Source: Paenibacillus eucommiae
Lineage (GTDB): Bacteria > Bacillota > Bacilli > Paenibacillales > NBRC-103111
DNA length: 64,000 bases
Reading direction: 5' to 3'
Assembly: GCF_017874215.1 (NCBI RefSeq)
Contig: NZ_JAGGLB010000026.1
Span: 62,001-126,000 of the forward strand
The position numbers and the translations under genes are program-made. Shown here one piece after another: positions 47,745 to 55,659 of this stretch. Below the pieces are notes generated by a model. It searched no databases and was not told the DNA's origin. It saw only the letters and a program-made list of their open reading frames with translations. Each line of letters begins with the position of its first letter. The stretch's first letter is position 1.

Positions 47745-47920
47745 GGCTGTCCGTTTGTGCTTGGTGTTCGTACGATTATAGCTGAGAAGAGGGAATGGCT
47801 GTGGGTGGAAGAGTGATAGCGTCCGCCTTTAAGGAAACAAATCTTTAACAGCGGCTGGAGCCCACAGCCATTCTCTCCCTCCATGCACCAACGTCACGAA
47901 CAAGCTCCTCAAAGGACGCC
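47745..47920 (+). repeat. Structured interspersed element B, copy 4 (inner hairpin deleted)
   Basis: The outer parts are intact: GGCTGTCCGTTTG, AGAGGGAATGGCTGTGGG, GAGTGATAGCGTCCGCC, AACAGCGGCTGGAGCCCACA, GCCATTCTCTCCC and CTCCTCAAAGGACGCC. The 5' arm and loop of the inner hairpin are missing, leaving TTTAAGGAAACAAATCTTTAA. The outer stem AGAGGGAATGGCTGTGGG / CCCACAGCCATTCTCT is perfectly complementary. It ends about 80 bp past the stop of the minus-strand sigma-factor gene. Confidence 0.85.
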
Positions 47921-48001
47921 CAAGAAGTTGAAAGAATTCTATTGCTCACAAACATTTGTTCTGCTAAAATTTATATAGCTGGGATTAAAAGATCAGACTG
48001 A

Positions 48002-49231
48002 TTAGTGTTTATTCCTCAAATACTGAACCCACTGCTCATACAGCTCTAACTCAGTATGCTGAAAGATTTCGTTGAAATCAGTGGGCTTCCTGATAAGCTT
48101 GTTTAATGCATCATAACCGTATTTATCAATGATGAATTCCACAATCAAATAAGAAAACTGAAATCCTTTCATTGTTCCAAAATCCCACGTATCGTTATTT
48201 AATTCCTGAAAAGTTGGGATCACAAGATTGTGGATGGTATCTGAAGTCGTATTTTTTATATATGCCTCGCTCATTTGTTTGCATTCATATCCGCCTATGC
48301 CCTGACGCATCCATTTGGGAGCATGGGGATTGATGTCGCTGATTAACCACATCGTAAACAGATGGACAGTGGATTTAAGAATGGATTCATACGTATGCTC
48401 AGGTCCCGGATTCAGAGGAGAAACAATTTTTAATTTGTTTTCCTTATAAGTACCCATAAACCAATTAGGTGCGTCTGCTTCTCCCACAGCCTGATGGAAA
48501 GTCGGAAGATCTGGATATATTTCAACAATAATTTTTGTCGAGGGCTGGTGATTATATTTGGATGAAATGCGCTCAACATTATTTTTTAGTTCATTAAATA
48601 AGTCCTGATGCACCTTCGTAAGACTATCGTTCTTGTCGTTGGCATCACTTTTATTTACAATGGATATCCTATCTTGTATAGACATAATAGTAATGTCACC
48701 CCATTCTTTTAATTCACTTCTTAATTTTTCCAAGGAGCGGTACAATCTGTTCTTTACCGCACTCTCGCGCATATCCACAATTTTGGAGATTTCCAGTAAG
48801 GTACAATCTACAAAAAAGCGCAATGCAATAATTTGTTGGTCCAGCTCATTTAGTTTTTGTAGTGCAGAGCTAATATCAATACGAATTTCAACATACTTGG
48901 CAAAATCCAAAGAAATGGACTGTGATTCATAATCTGTAAAGTCATAGGGGATTTCTTTTTTTCGTGCTAAGCTTCGCCATTCATTTTTAACGGTATTCTG
49001 GGCAATTTTGAAAATCCAAGTGAATAAACTGGAATTTTCTTTGAAGGTATGAATGTGTTCCATGGCTTTTAAGAAAACTTGCTGTGTTAAGTCCTCCGCA
49101 ATCATCGGGTTTACTTTTAACGAGATATATTTGCAGATTCTTTCGCGGTATTGATCATAACTGACTTCAAATTTTGCAATGCTTCCCTGCTCATCCGGAT
49201 AAACAGGGCTTTTATCTTGAGCTCCAGACAT
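48002..49231 (-). CDS. ECF-type sigma factor fused to a degenerate peptidase-like domain
   Basis: A 409-residue protein. Residues about 15-175 are a sigma-70 family ECF factor: region 2 (EDLTQQVFLKAMEHIHTF, FTWIFKIAQNTVKNEWR) and region 4 (LDQQIIALRFFVDCTLLEIS, MRESAVKNRLYRSLEKLRSE). Residues about 200-409 resemble the gluzincin/peptidase-MA-like domain attached to some Bacillus sigma factors, with KWMRQGIGGYECKQM as the downstream motif. The HExxH position reads VHLFTMW, so the zinc and catalytic residues are missing and the domain is probably a sensor or inhibitory module. AGGAGG precedes the ATG. No anti-sigma gene is adjacent. Confidence 0.85.
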   Translation of the reverse strand: MSGAQDKSPVYPDEQGSIAKFEVSYDQYRERICKYISLKVNPMIAEDLTQQVFLKAMEHIHTFKENSSLFTWIFKIAQNTVKNEWRSLARKKEIPYDFTDYESQSISLDFAKYVEIRIDISSALQKLNELDQQIIALRFFVDCTLLEISKIVDMRESAVKNRLYRSLEKLRSELKEWGDITIMSIQDRISIVNKSDANDKNDSLTKVHQDLFNELKNNVERISSKYNHQPSTKIIVEIYPDLPTFHQAVGEADAPNWFMGTYKENKLKIVSPLNPGPEHTYESILKSTVHLFTMWLISDINPHAPKWMRQGIGGYECKQMSEAYIKNTTSDTIHNLVIPTFQELNNDTWDFGTMKGFQFSYLIVEFIIDKYGYDALNKLIRKPTDFNEIFQHTELELYEQWVQYLRNKH

Positions 49232-49330
49232 TGTAAGAACCTCCTCTAGACCCTACACATCATTAGACACCGCAGAGCGATAAAAAGCCACATCAAGTAA
49301 AAAATTCTTTTTTGGCAAGGAGATATACAC

Positions 49331-49783
49331 GTGGAAATACGTAAGCTGCATGCAAATGAACAATTTCCAATGGAGTTACTGTTATTGGCGGACCCTTCGC
49401 AGAAGCTAGTTGAAGAATATACCCAAAGAGGGCAATGCTTTGTAGCTGAAGCAGATAGCCGTGTAATTGGTGTCTATGTGCTGCTGCAAACAAGACCTGA
49501 GACGGTTGAATTAGTCAATATAGCAGTTGATGAACAGCAACAGGGCAAAGGAATAGGCAAACAACTGGTCAACCATGCTATTGAACAGGCAAAGCTGCGC
49601 GGTTTTAAGACGATTGAAATCGGTACTGGAAATTCAAGTATAGGGCAGCTTGCGCTCTATCAGAAATGTGGGTTCAGAATCATTGGAGTGGACAGGGACT
49701 TCTTTATTAGACACTATAATGAAGAAATTTTTGAAAATGGGATACAGGTCGTGGATATGATACGTTTATCGCAAGATTTATGA
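49331..49783 (+). CDS. GNAT-family N-acetyltransferase
   Basis: A 150-residue acetyltransferase starting at a GTG that is preceded by AAGGAG 8 bases upstream. The acetyl-CoA-binding motif is VDEQQQGKGIGKQLVNHA near residue 75, followed by IEIGTGNSSIGQLALYQKCGF, typical of YvbK-like GNAT proteins. It is divergent from the sigma-factor gene with 99 bp between them. The substrate is unknown. Confidence 0.9.
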   Translation: MEIRKLHANEQFPMELLLLADPSQKLVEEYTQRGQCFVAEADSRVIGVYVLLQTRPETVELVNIAVDEQQQGKGIGKQLVNHAIEQAKLRGFKTIEIGTGNSSIGQLALYQKCGFRIIGVDRDFFIRHYNEEIFENGIQVVDMIRLSQDL

Positions 49784-49964
49784 GCAAATGAGCAGCAAAT
49801 TCCATATTCACTGAGCATTTTTTAAATATACTTATTTAATATCTATCGGGATTGCTAATCTTTATGTAGAATGATTAATTGTGAGCTCAAATTGGAAATA
49901 TAGTGCTTTGAAAAAAAAACTTCATTTTCCAATGAAAATGCCCTGAATTCGTTCTAGAGTTACA

Positions 49965-49993
49965 TAGACAAAGTTTATGAAATCGTATACAAT
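49965..49993 (+). promoter_or_regulatory. Likely sigma-A promoter of the IclR-type gene
   Basis: TAGACA is followed after 17 bp by TACAAT, 52 bp before the TTG start codon. A perfect inverted repeat CATTTTC - CAAT - GAAAATG lies just upstream at about 49923-49940 and could be a regulatory site or the end of the preceding transcript. Confidence 0.55.
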
Positions 49994-50045
49994 GAGCCTA
50001 CAAATTCATATAAGTGAATACTTTTTTTGAAAAGGGTGAGTAGAT

Positions 50046-50810
50046 TTGGAACAACAATCACATAAGGTGAAATCTGCAGACCGGGTGCTTGATATATTCG
50101 AGCTATTTACCGGGGGGACAGAATCCTACAATTTAACGGAGATTTCCAAAAATTTAAATATGCCGCCGAGCAGTACGTATCTTCTGCTTCAAAATATGCT
50201 AAAGCGCGGATACCTTGAGGTCGATAAATCAGGTAAGCAGTTCAGGATCGGGTACAAGCTTTTTATGATTCAGAATAGATACAGCCAGGGCACCAGCTTG
50301 AGCGAAGAGTTCTATCAAGTAGCGGAGAAAATCGCCTTTGACCTTAATGAGACTGTAAGCTTAGCGATCCGAAGCGGAAGCCAGCTTCATTATATTGGAG
50401 AGAAAATAAGCACGCAAGGGCTTCGTTATACTCCGAATCAAGGAGAAACACCACCGCTTCATGCGACTGCATCCGGCAAAATATTTCTGGCCCATATGAC
50501 TAAGGAAGAACTGCTGGAGCTCTATCCAACTGAACAATTGGAGAAGATTACAGATAAGACGATTGGTACTCTAACCGAGCTGCTAGAGGAGCTTGAGAAA
50601 GTCAAGAGCCGCGGCATTGGTTACAATATGGGGGAAACCGTAACGGGAGTTCACTGTGTAGCTGCAGCGGTATTTGATGCGGAGCAAAAGGTCGTAGCCT
50701 CCATTAGTATTTCAATTCCGGTGGTTAGGATTACAGATGAGTTATGGTCTAGAATACATGATTGGATCGAGCGTGCGAGCTCAGAGCTTAGCCGAAAAGT
50801 GTACGGGTAA
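50046..50810 (+). CDS. IclR-family transcriptional regulator
   Basis: A 254-residue regulator with an N-terminal winged helix (KSADRVLDIFELFTGG, NLTEISKNLNMPPSSTYLLLQNMLKRGYLE) and a C-terminal IclR ligand-binding domain (LHATASGKIFLAHM, GIGYNMGETVTGVHCVAAAVFD). The start is a TTG preceded by GGGTGAG. The SDR-creatininase-unknown-RidA operon begins 110 bp downstream and carries a palindromic site near its transcription start, so this regulator probably controls it. The effector is likely an intermediate of that pathway. Confidence 0.92.
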   Translation: MEQQSHKVKSADRVLDIFELFTGGTESYNLTEISKNLNMPPSSTYLLLQNMLKRGYLEVDKSGKQFRIGYKLFMIQNRYSQGTSLSEEFYQVAEKIAFDLNETVSLAIRSGSQLHYIGEKISTQGLRYTPNQGETPPLHATASGKIFLAHMTKEELLELYPTEQLEKITDKTIGTLTELLEELEKVKSRGIGYNMGETVTGVHCVAAAVFDAEQKVVASISISIPVVRITDELWSRIHDWIERASSELSRKVYG

Positions 50811-50839
50811 TGGAGTTGTAATGGAGTTGTAAATAAAGG

Positions 50840-50868
50840 TTGACTTTCCCTGAATAAATATTTACTAT
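50840..50868 (+). promoter_or_regulatory. Promoter of the SDR-creatininase-RidA operon
   Basis: TTGACT is separated by exactly 17 bp from TACTAT. Transcription would start near 50875, leaving a short leader before the GTG start at 50921. Confidence 0.7.
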
Positions 50869-50882
50869 GAAAGTGCTATATC

Positions 50883-50897
50883 GTGAAATTAATTCAC
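50883..50897. promoter_or_regulatory. Candidate IclR-type operator
   Basis: GTGAAATTAATTCAC has 5-bp inverted arms (GTGAA/TTCAC) around ATTAA, the size and AT-rich centre typical of IclR-family sites. It lies just downstream of the predicted transcription start, where binding would repress. Confidence 0.5.
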
Positions 50898-50920
50898 ATA
50901 CGTAAAGGGAGAGAACAACT

Positions 50921-51682
50921 GTGGGTTCTTTACAGCTACAAGACAAAGTGATTCTGATTACTGGTGCATTAGGTGCTGCCGGACGTGCGGCTATCGAGTT
51001 GTTTTTAGACAAAGGTGCTTTAGTTGCTGCAAGTGATATCAAAACTGTGGAACATTTCCCTGATTTGGAAGATTTGCAGAAGCAATATGGCAGCAACCGC
51101 CTGATTTATGTAGAAGCGGATTTTATGAAAGAAGATCAGGTTAAGGCAGTGATGGCGCAAATTAACAAGTATTTTGGCAGACTGAATGGGTCTTATCATA
51201 ATGTATATATCAATGCTTGGGGGGATATTGCGAATTTATCCCTGGAGGAATGGGAGGCTTCCATTACAGGAACTTTAACCAGCACATTTCTCGTATGCAA
51301 ATATGCCGCGGAGCTGATGATCGCTTCTGGCGGTGGCTCCATTGTTAACGTATCCTCGATTTTGGGAGGAAAAATAGCCATGTCGCATAATGCCGGTTAT
51401 GGTGCGGCCAAGGCGGGAGTAGAGCATTTGACACGAATTATTGCCGTTGAATATGCGGAGCATGGGATCCGTGCTAATGCCGTTGTTCCCGGTGATTTCA
51501 AGAACGAGCAGGTATATGCAACCATGTCGCAGGAGCACTTCGATACTATGAAGAAGACCACATTGATTGGAAGAAGCGGAACACCGAATGAGATCAACGA
51601 GGTGGCAGCCTTTCTGCTTTCAGATGCTGCTTCCTATGTGACGGGTTCGATGTATCCAGTAAATGGAGGATTGGGAATATGA
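50921..51682 (+). CDS. Short-chain dehydrogenase/reductase (SDR)
   Basis: A 253-residue classical SDR. The cofactor motif at residues 11-22 reads LITGALGAAGRAA, a variant of TGxxxGxG. The catalytic Ser lies in SIVNVSSILGG, the YxxxK in NAGYGAAKAGVEH (near residue 160), and the C-terminal part reads PVNGGLGI. The start is a GTG behind GGGAGAG. Its last four bases overlap the start of the creatininase-family gene (ATGA), so the two are translationally coupled. It likely oxidises a hydroxy-acid or sugar intermediate in the pathway run by this operon. Confidence 0.92.
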   Translation: MGSLQLQDKVILITGALGAAGRAAIELFLDKGALVAASDIKTVEHFPDLEDLQKQYGSNRLIYVEADFMKEDQVKAVMAQINKYFGRLNGSYHNVYINAWGDIANLSLEEWEASITGTLTSTFLVCKYAAELMIASGGGSIVNVSSILGGKIAMSHNAGYGAAKAGVEHLTRIIAVEYAEHGIRANAVVPGDFKNEQVYATMSQEHFDTMKKTTLIGRSGTPNEINEVAAFLLSDAASYVTGSMYPVNGGLGI

Positions 51683-52458
51683 AGGATATACTACTACATT
51701 ATAATACGCGGGAAGAAATTTCAGAGAAAGCCGCTGCCGGGTACGCAGTTGTCATTCCACTTGCAGCAACAGAGCAGCACGGACCCCACTTGCCTGTGTT
51801 TACTGACAGCTTGATTTGCGAGCATATTGTAACTGAAGCGGTTCGTAAAGCTGCCGGTACAGTTCCCTTGTTGATGGCTCCGGTACTTACAATTGGTTGT
51901 TCCCAGCATCACCTTTCCTACGGAGGCACACTTTCCTTCACTTCTGCTACGTATTTGCAGATGCTTAGGGATATTGGAGAAAGCTTAGTTAAAGACGGCT
52001 TTAAGAAAATTATTTTTGTTAACGGTCATGGAGGCAATGATCCGATTATGGTCCAGACGGCAAACGATCTGGCTGTTAATCATCCAATATGGGTAGCATC
52101 TACCGCTTATTGGAGTGTATCACGCGCGGCATTAAGCGATGTTAACGCGGCTGAAGTTGGTATGGTTCCAGGACACGCTGGCGGTTTTGAGACGGCTGCC
52201 ATTATGGCGCTGAAACCAGAGCTGGTACGTACTGACCTTATTAATACAACGCATGTGATGAGAGAATGGCTCAATTCTGGTCTGCCTGGAACGTTTATCG
52301 GGAAGCATCAGGAGCTGACTGGCTACGACGGCTACACCGATGCTCCAAACAAAGCGACCGCCGAACTGGGCAAAGTTTATCTGGCTGCTATTGCTAACAG
52401 TGTAGCTGATTGGTTAGTAAGTGTCGTACAAGCTATGGAAAAGGGACGTGAAGTGTAA
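51679..52458 (+). CDS. Creatininase-family amidohydrolase
   Basis: A 259-residue metal-dependent hydrolase. Family features are PLAATEQHGPHLPVFTDSLI (residues about 27-47; Glu, His and Asp as metal ligands), NGHGGNDPIMV (His ligand) and GHAGGFETAAIMALKP (Glu ligand). Members cut C-N bonds in creatinine, in formamides of riboflavin-like pathways, or in mycofactocin precursors; the substrate here is unknown. It overlaps both neighbours by 4 and 1 bp, so it belongs tightly to this operon. Confidence 0.9.
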   Translation: MKDILLHYNTREEISEKAAAGYAVVIPLAATEQHGPHLPVFTDSLICEHIVTEAVRKAAGTVPLLMAPVLTIGCSQHHLSYGGTLSFTSATYLQMLRDIGESLVKDGFKKIIFVNGHGGNDPIMVQTANDLAVNHPIWVASTAYWSVSRAALSDVNAAEVGMVPGHAGGFETAAIMALKPELVRTDLINTTHVMREWLNSGLPGTFIGKHQELTGYDGYTDAPNKATAELGKVYLAAIANSVADWLVSVVQAMEKGREV

Positions 52459-53582
52459 TGACCGCCAAGCACTCCATTCCTAAGGGTAATGCCAAGAGAG
52501 TCGCTGTTATTGTCACAGAGTATAGATTCAATTCCCATGCCGATGTTATTCTAGGCAGATTACTGGGTGATCTTGATTATGTACCAAGGGTTGAAGTGGT
52601 TTCGCTTTACACAGATCAGGTTCCGGATAACGACATGAGCGTAGAAGAAGCTGCGCGGTGCGACGTCCCGATCTATGCGAGAATTGAAGAAGCCATCAAA
52701 GTCCCTTATTCCAAAGGCGGGCTTGATGGTGTGATTATCATCGGTGAGCACGGGGAATATCCTCTGGATGAACGGGGCTGCAAAAGCTATCCGCGCCGGC
52801 GTTTACTGGATGAAGTGTTACAAGCCTTGGATGATTTGCAATTGAATATTCCTATCTTTTCGGATAAGCACTTATCTTACAATATTGAAGACACGTTTTG
52901 GATGTATAATGAGGTGCAGAAGCGGAATATTCCATTTTTTGCCGGGTCTTCGATTCCGCATTGCCCGTATGTACCGGCTTTCGACCTGCAGCTTTTGGAG
53001 GATGCCGAACAATTATTGGTGATCAGCTATTCGACCGAGTATGAAGCCTATGGGTATCACGGTCTGGAGACACTGCAATCCATTGCGGAGAAGCGGGCTG
53101 GCGGAGAAACGGGCGTTCGGTCTGTGCAGGCTTTTAAAGGAGAACGATTAGGGGAAACCGTGGAAGATTACCCGGCAGAGCTGATCGAGAAGGCATGCGC
53201 TGTATATGATCCTTCCGGCTCCCTGTATGCCAAGCATAAAGATGATCTTATGGTGCTTTTTGTCGTAGAATATGTGGATGGAACCAAAGGTTATGTCATT
53301 CAGCATCCGAACTGGGTGGAGCAATGGGGCTTTGCATTCCGCCGCAGCACAGGCGACATAGTCGCAGCTATTTGTGAGAGCGAGCTGCAGCGTCCGTTCG
53401 GGCACTTTGCAACTTTAACACGAATGATCGAAGATTTCATCATTACAGGAGTAGAGCCGTTTCCGGCCAAGCGCGTATTATTTTCTAGCGCATTAATTAA
53501 CTACGGCATGGATTCCTTGCATCAACAAGGTAAGCGGATAGAAACACCAGAGCTAGCCAATGAAAGCTACTCTGGATCATAA
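52458..53582 (+). CDS. Conserved-looking protein of unknown function in the creatininase operon
   Basis: I do not recognise this 374-residue soluble protein. It starts one base inside the previous stop (TAATG). The N-terminal part has a strand-helix pattern (KRVAVIVTEYRFNSHADVIL, GLDGVIIIGEHGEYPLDERG, NIPIFSDKHLSYNIEDTFWM) that suggests a Rossmann-like or amidohydrolase-like fold with conserved His and Glu residues (GEHGEY, DKHLSY). The C-terminal 150 residues are less distinctive. Its tight coupling to creatininase and RidA genes suggests an enzyme acting on a nitrogen-containing intermediate. Confidence 0.75.
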   Translation: MTAKHSIPKGNAKRVAVIVTEYRFNSHADVILGRLLGDLDYVPRVEVVSLYTDQVPDNDMSVEEAARCDVPIYARIEEAIKVPYSKGGLDGVIIIGEHGEYPLDERGCKSYPRRRLLDEVLQALDDLQLNIPIFSDKHLSYNIEDTFWMYNEVQKRNIPFFAGSSIPHCPYVPAFDLQLLEDAEQLLVISYSTEYEAYGYHGLETLQSIAEKRAGGETGVRSVQAFKGERLGETVEDYPAELIEKACAVYDPSGSLYAKHKDDLMVLFVVEYVDGTKGYVIQHPNWVEQWGFAFRRSTGDIVAAICESELQRPFGHFATLTRMIEDFIITGVEPFPAKRVLFSSALINYGMDSLHQQGKRIETPELANESYSGS

Positions 53583-53618
53583 AGAATAGCTGAGAGCATA
53601 ATGGAGGATATTTTGAGT

Positions 53619-53996
53619 ATGAATGAGCGGATTGCACCAGAAACTTTAACCGATTTGCCTTTTTCCAGTGCCTTTGAAACTGAAGGTGTGATCTATGTTT
53701 CAGGGCAGGGCGGAATCGATGTGGAGACGGGTGAAATCGTTGGCTCCGATATCGAATCGCAGACTATAGCCACGATGGAGAACATCCGTAGGATACTCGC
53801 ATCCCAAGGTTTGGGTATGGAGCATATCGTCAAGACAAACATCTATCTGACTGATCGCAATCTGTATACCAGATTCAATGACACGTACAGAACTTTCTTC
53901 AATGCTCCATTTCCTGCACGTACTGCGATTTATTGTGATTTGAATTATGATTTATTAGTTGAGATAGACGCGATCGCTGTACGCAGGCCCTTATAA
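53619..53996 (+). CDS. RidA-family (YjgF/YER057c/UK114) protein
   Basis: A 125-residue protein with the RidA core: SAFETEGVIYVSGQGGID, TMENIRRILASQGLGMEHIV, and the C-terminal FPARTAIYCDLNYDLLVEID. The Arg in PARTAI that contacts the carboxylate of imine substrates is present. GGAGG at 53603 lies 11 bases before the ATG at 53619; a TTG at 53613 and an ATG at 53601 are alternatives. RidA proteins hydrolyse reactive enamines and imines, so this supports release of such an intermediate by the preceding enzymes of the operon. Confidence 0.88.
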   Translation: MNERIAPETLTDLPFSSAFETEGVIYVSGQGGIDVETGEIVGSDIESQTIATMENIRRILASQGLGMEHIVKTNIYLTDRNLYTRFNDTYRTFFNAPFPARTAIYCDLNYDLLVEIDAIAVRRPL

Positions 53997-54033
53997 ACTG
54001 AACTTCTAAAAAATGAATACATTCCCAGGCAGA

Positions 54034-54076
54034 AAGAAAGCTATCTTATTCGTAAATGAATGATAGCTTTCTTTCC
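54034..54076 (+). terminator. Long hairpin ending the RidA operon
   Basis: GAAAGAAAGCTATC pairs perfectly with GATAGCTTTCTTTC over 14 bp around a 16-nt loop. It lies 38 bp after the ridA-like stop and is the likely 3' end of the operon. The T-run after the stem is weak, so it may rather be a 3' stabilising structure. The rest of the gap to 54280 shows no gene. Confidence 0.6.
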
Positions 54077-54280
54077 TGTTTATCGGGAAGTACGTCTATT
54101 ATACATATAGATGAGCGCGGCGAAAAATCGGAAGCTGGAAGCGTTGGCTTGGCTGGCGGGCAGAAAGGAAAGTAGATAAGGAAAGCAGCTAGGCAAAAAA
54201 GGGGGGATTTCTTGTAAACTACGCTATTTTCAGCTTATTTATTTGGAGGGAATGCTGGATATTTTTGTCCCTAACCTTGC

Positions 54281-55471
54281 CTAAGCCGGCTCTTCGATTT
54301 TTTCTTTCCTAGTTTTCCTCACTGGCATATCAGGAAGCTCATTGACGGAAACGACTTTATCCGTTTTCTTATCTGGTTTAACCCAGTGGACCTCGTTTCC
54401 AAGCAAATCATCGAACCAAGCCGCATCCTCGGGGCAATCCAGGATCATGAACTTGCCATACTCGTTATCGCGGGATTGATGATATTTCAGATAAGCCTTG
54501 CCATTCTCGATGGCTAATATTTCGATTTTCCCTGATGTATGACTCATCGATAAGCGTACTCTTTTACCGAGGCCAGATGTTCTTGCTTTGGCTTCTTCAA
54601 CAAGGTTATACACTTTCTCCAGAGGGAGAACAAATTCATAATTTCCGGCAACGGGGCGGTTAATGAAGAAATAATAGGGTGTGACTCCAGCCCAGGATAG
54701 CTTATCGAGCAGCTCACCGAGCACTTTGGGATCGTCGTTGATGCCTTTAAGCACAGGAGTTTGGTTGACGACGATCGCGCCTGCCTTGTGCAGTGCGTCA
54801 AATCCCCGTTTGGCTTCTGGTGTAATTTCACGCGGGTGATTGATATGGGCCATCACATAAATACGTTGTTCGGGAGAAGAAAATTCGCGAATCGTTTCGA
54901 GGAGCTCCTCGTCTTCATAAATTCGCATGGGGTTGAACACAGGCATCTTGGATCCCAGCCGAATGATCTTCACATGCTCGATTTCACGCAATCTTTCAAA
55001 GATCATGCGCAGCTTCGGGGTGGCAAGCAGCAGGCTGTCTCCGCCAGTCAACAGAACATTGTTGATTTCCGGATGCTCTGCAATGTAATTGAGTCCTGGC
55101 TCGACATCCATTAAAGCTTCTTTCACATCGTTTCGGAAAAGACGCTTCCGGAAGCAGTAGCGGCAATAGGCACCACAAACCTCGGATACAATTAACAGTG
55201 CTGTCGTCCGATATTTGTGCTGGCAGCCTGGAACTACATAATTAGTGTCCTCATCCGAGGCATCCCAGCGTCCATATTCCTCTAGTTCTCCTTCGTTAGG
55301 AATAACGAGCTTCTTAATGGGATCGAGGGGATCATTCCAATTGATTAATTGTAAATAATAGTCGTTTACCCGAAAAACAAATTTTTCCGTAATCTGCTTT
55401 AAACGTTTCCTTTCCTCTTCAGGTATGTTGGTGATTTTGTCGATATCAGTAATATACTTTGGCTGGGCCAT
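54281..55471 (-). CDS. kamA: KamA-family radical SAM aminomutase (lysine 2,3-aminomutase type)
   Basis: A 396-residue protein. The radical SAM cluster motif is CGAYCRYCFRKRLF (CxxxCxxC, near residue 102), followed by LTGGDSLLL and a strand-helix barrel. SHTSGKIEI (near residue 312) holds a Lys suited to bind PLP. It would convert L-lysine, or a related amino acid, to the beta-amino acid. I prefer the ATG at 55471, as GGGAGG lies 7 bases before it. The gene is preceded by a c-di-AMP riboswitch and two terminators, which points to a role in osmotic balance. No ablB-like acetyltransferase is adjacent. Confidence 0.9.
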   Translation of the reverse strand: MAQPKYITDIDKITNIPEEERKRLKQITEKFVFRVNDYYLQLINWNDPLDPIKKLVIPNEGELEEYGRWDASDEDTNYVVPGCQHKYRTTALLIVSEVCGAYCRYCFRKRLFRNDVKEALMDVEPGLNYIAEHPEINNVLLTGGDSLLLATPKLRMIFERLREIEHVKIIRLGSKMPVFNPMRIYEDEELLETIREFSSPEQRIYVMAHINHPREITPEAKRGFDALHKAGAIVVNQTPVLKGINDDPKVLGELLDKLSWAGVTPYYFFINRPVAGNYEFVLPLEKVYNLVEEAKARTSGLGKRVRLSMSHTSGKIEILAIENGKAYLKYHQSRDNEYGKFMILDCPEDAAWFDDLLGNEVHWVKPDKKTDKVVSVNELPDMPVRKTRKEKIEEPA

Positions 55472-55548
55472 GTGCATTCCTCCCTAGTTTTTGTGTACTA
55501 CTAATAATTAACGCTTTGACGCTTTAATGTGATCGATCTTTTGGCTGC

Positions 55549-55602
55549 AAAAAAGACCCCATAGCAAGCAGAAGCGGATTAAGCTTCTGCGAAACAGGGC
55601 CC
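55549..55602 (-). terminator. Second intrinsic terminator of the kamA leader
   Basis: On the minus strand a stem GCAGAAGC - TTAATCC - GCTTCTGC is enclosed by GGCCC/GGGGTC and followed by TTTTTT. It lies between the riboswitch and kamA, downstream of the first terminator. Confidence 0.75.
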
Positions 55603-55611
55603 AAATAACAC

Positions 55612-55637
55612 AAAAAGACCCTGTTCAATAGGGTCAG
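55612..55637 (-). terminator. First intrinsic terminator of the kamA leader
   Basis: On the minus strand GACCCTATTGAACAGGGTC is followed by TTTTTG, a compact terminator directly after the c-di-AMP aptamer. It is the probable expression platform. Confidence 0.85.
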
Positions 55638-55659
55638 TAAAAATTCAGTATTAAATACC

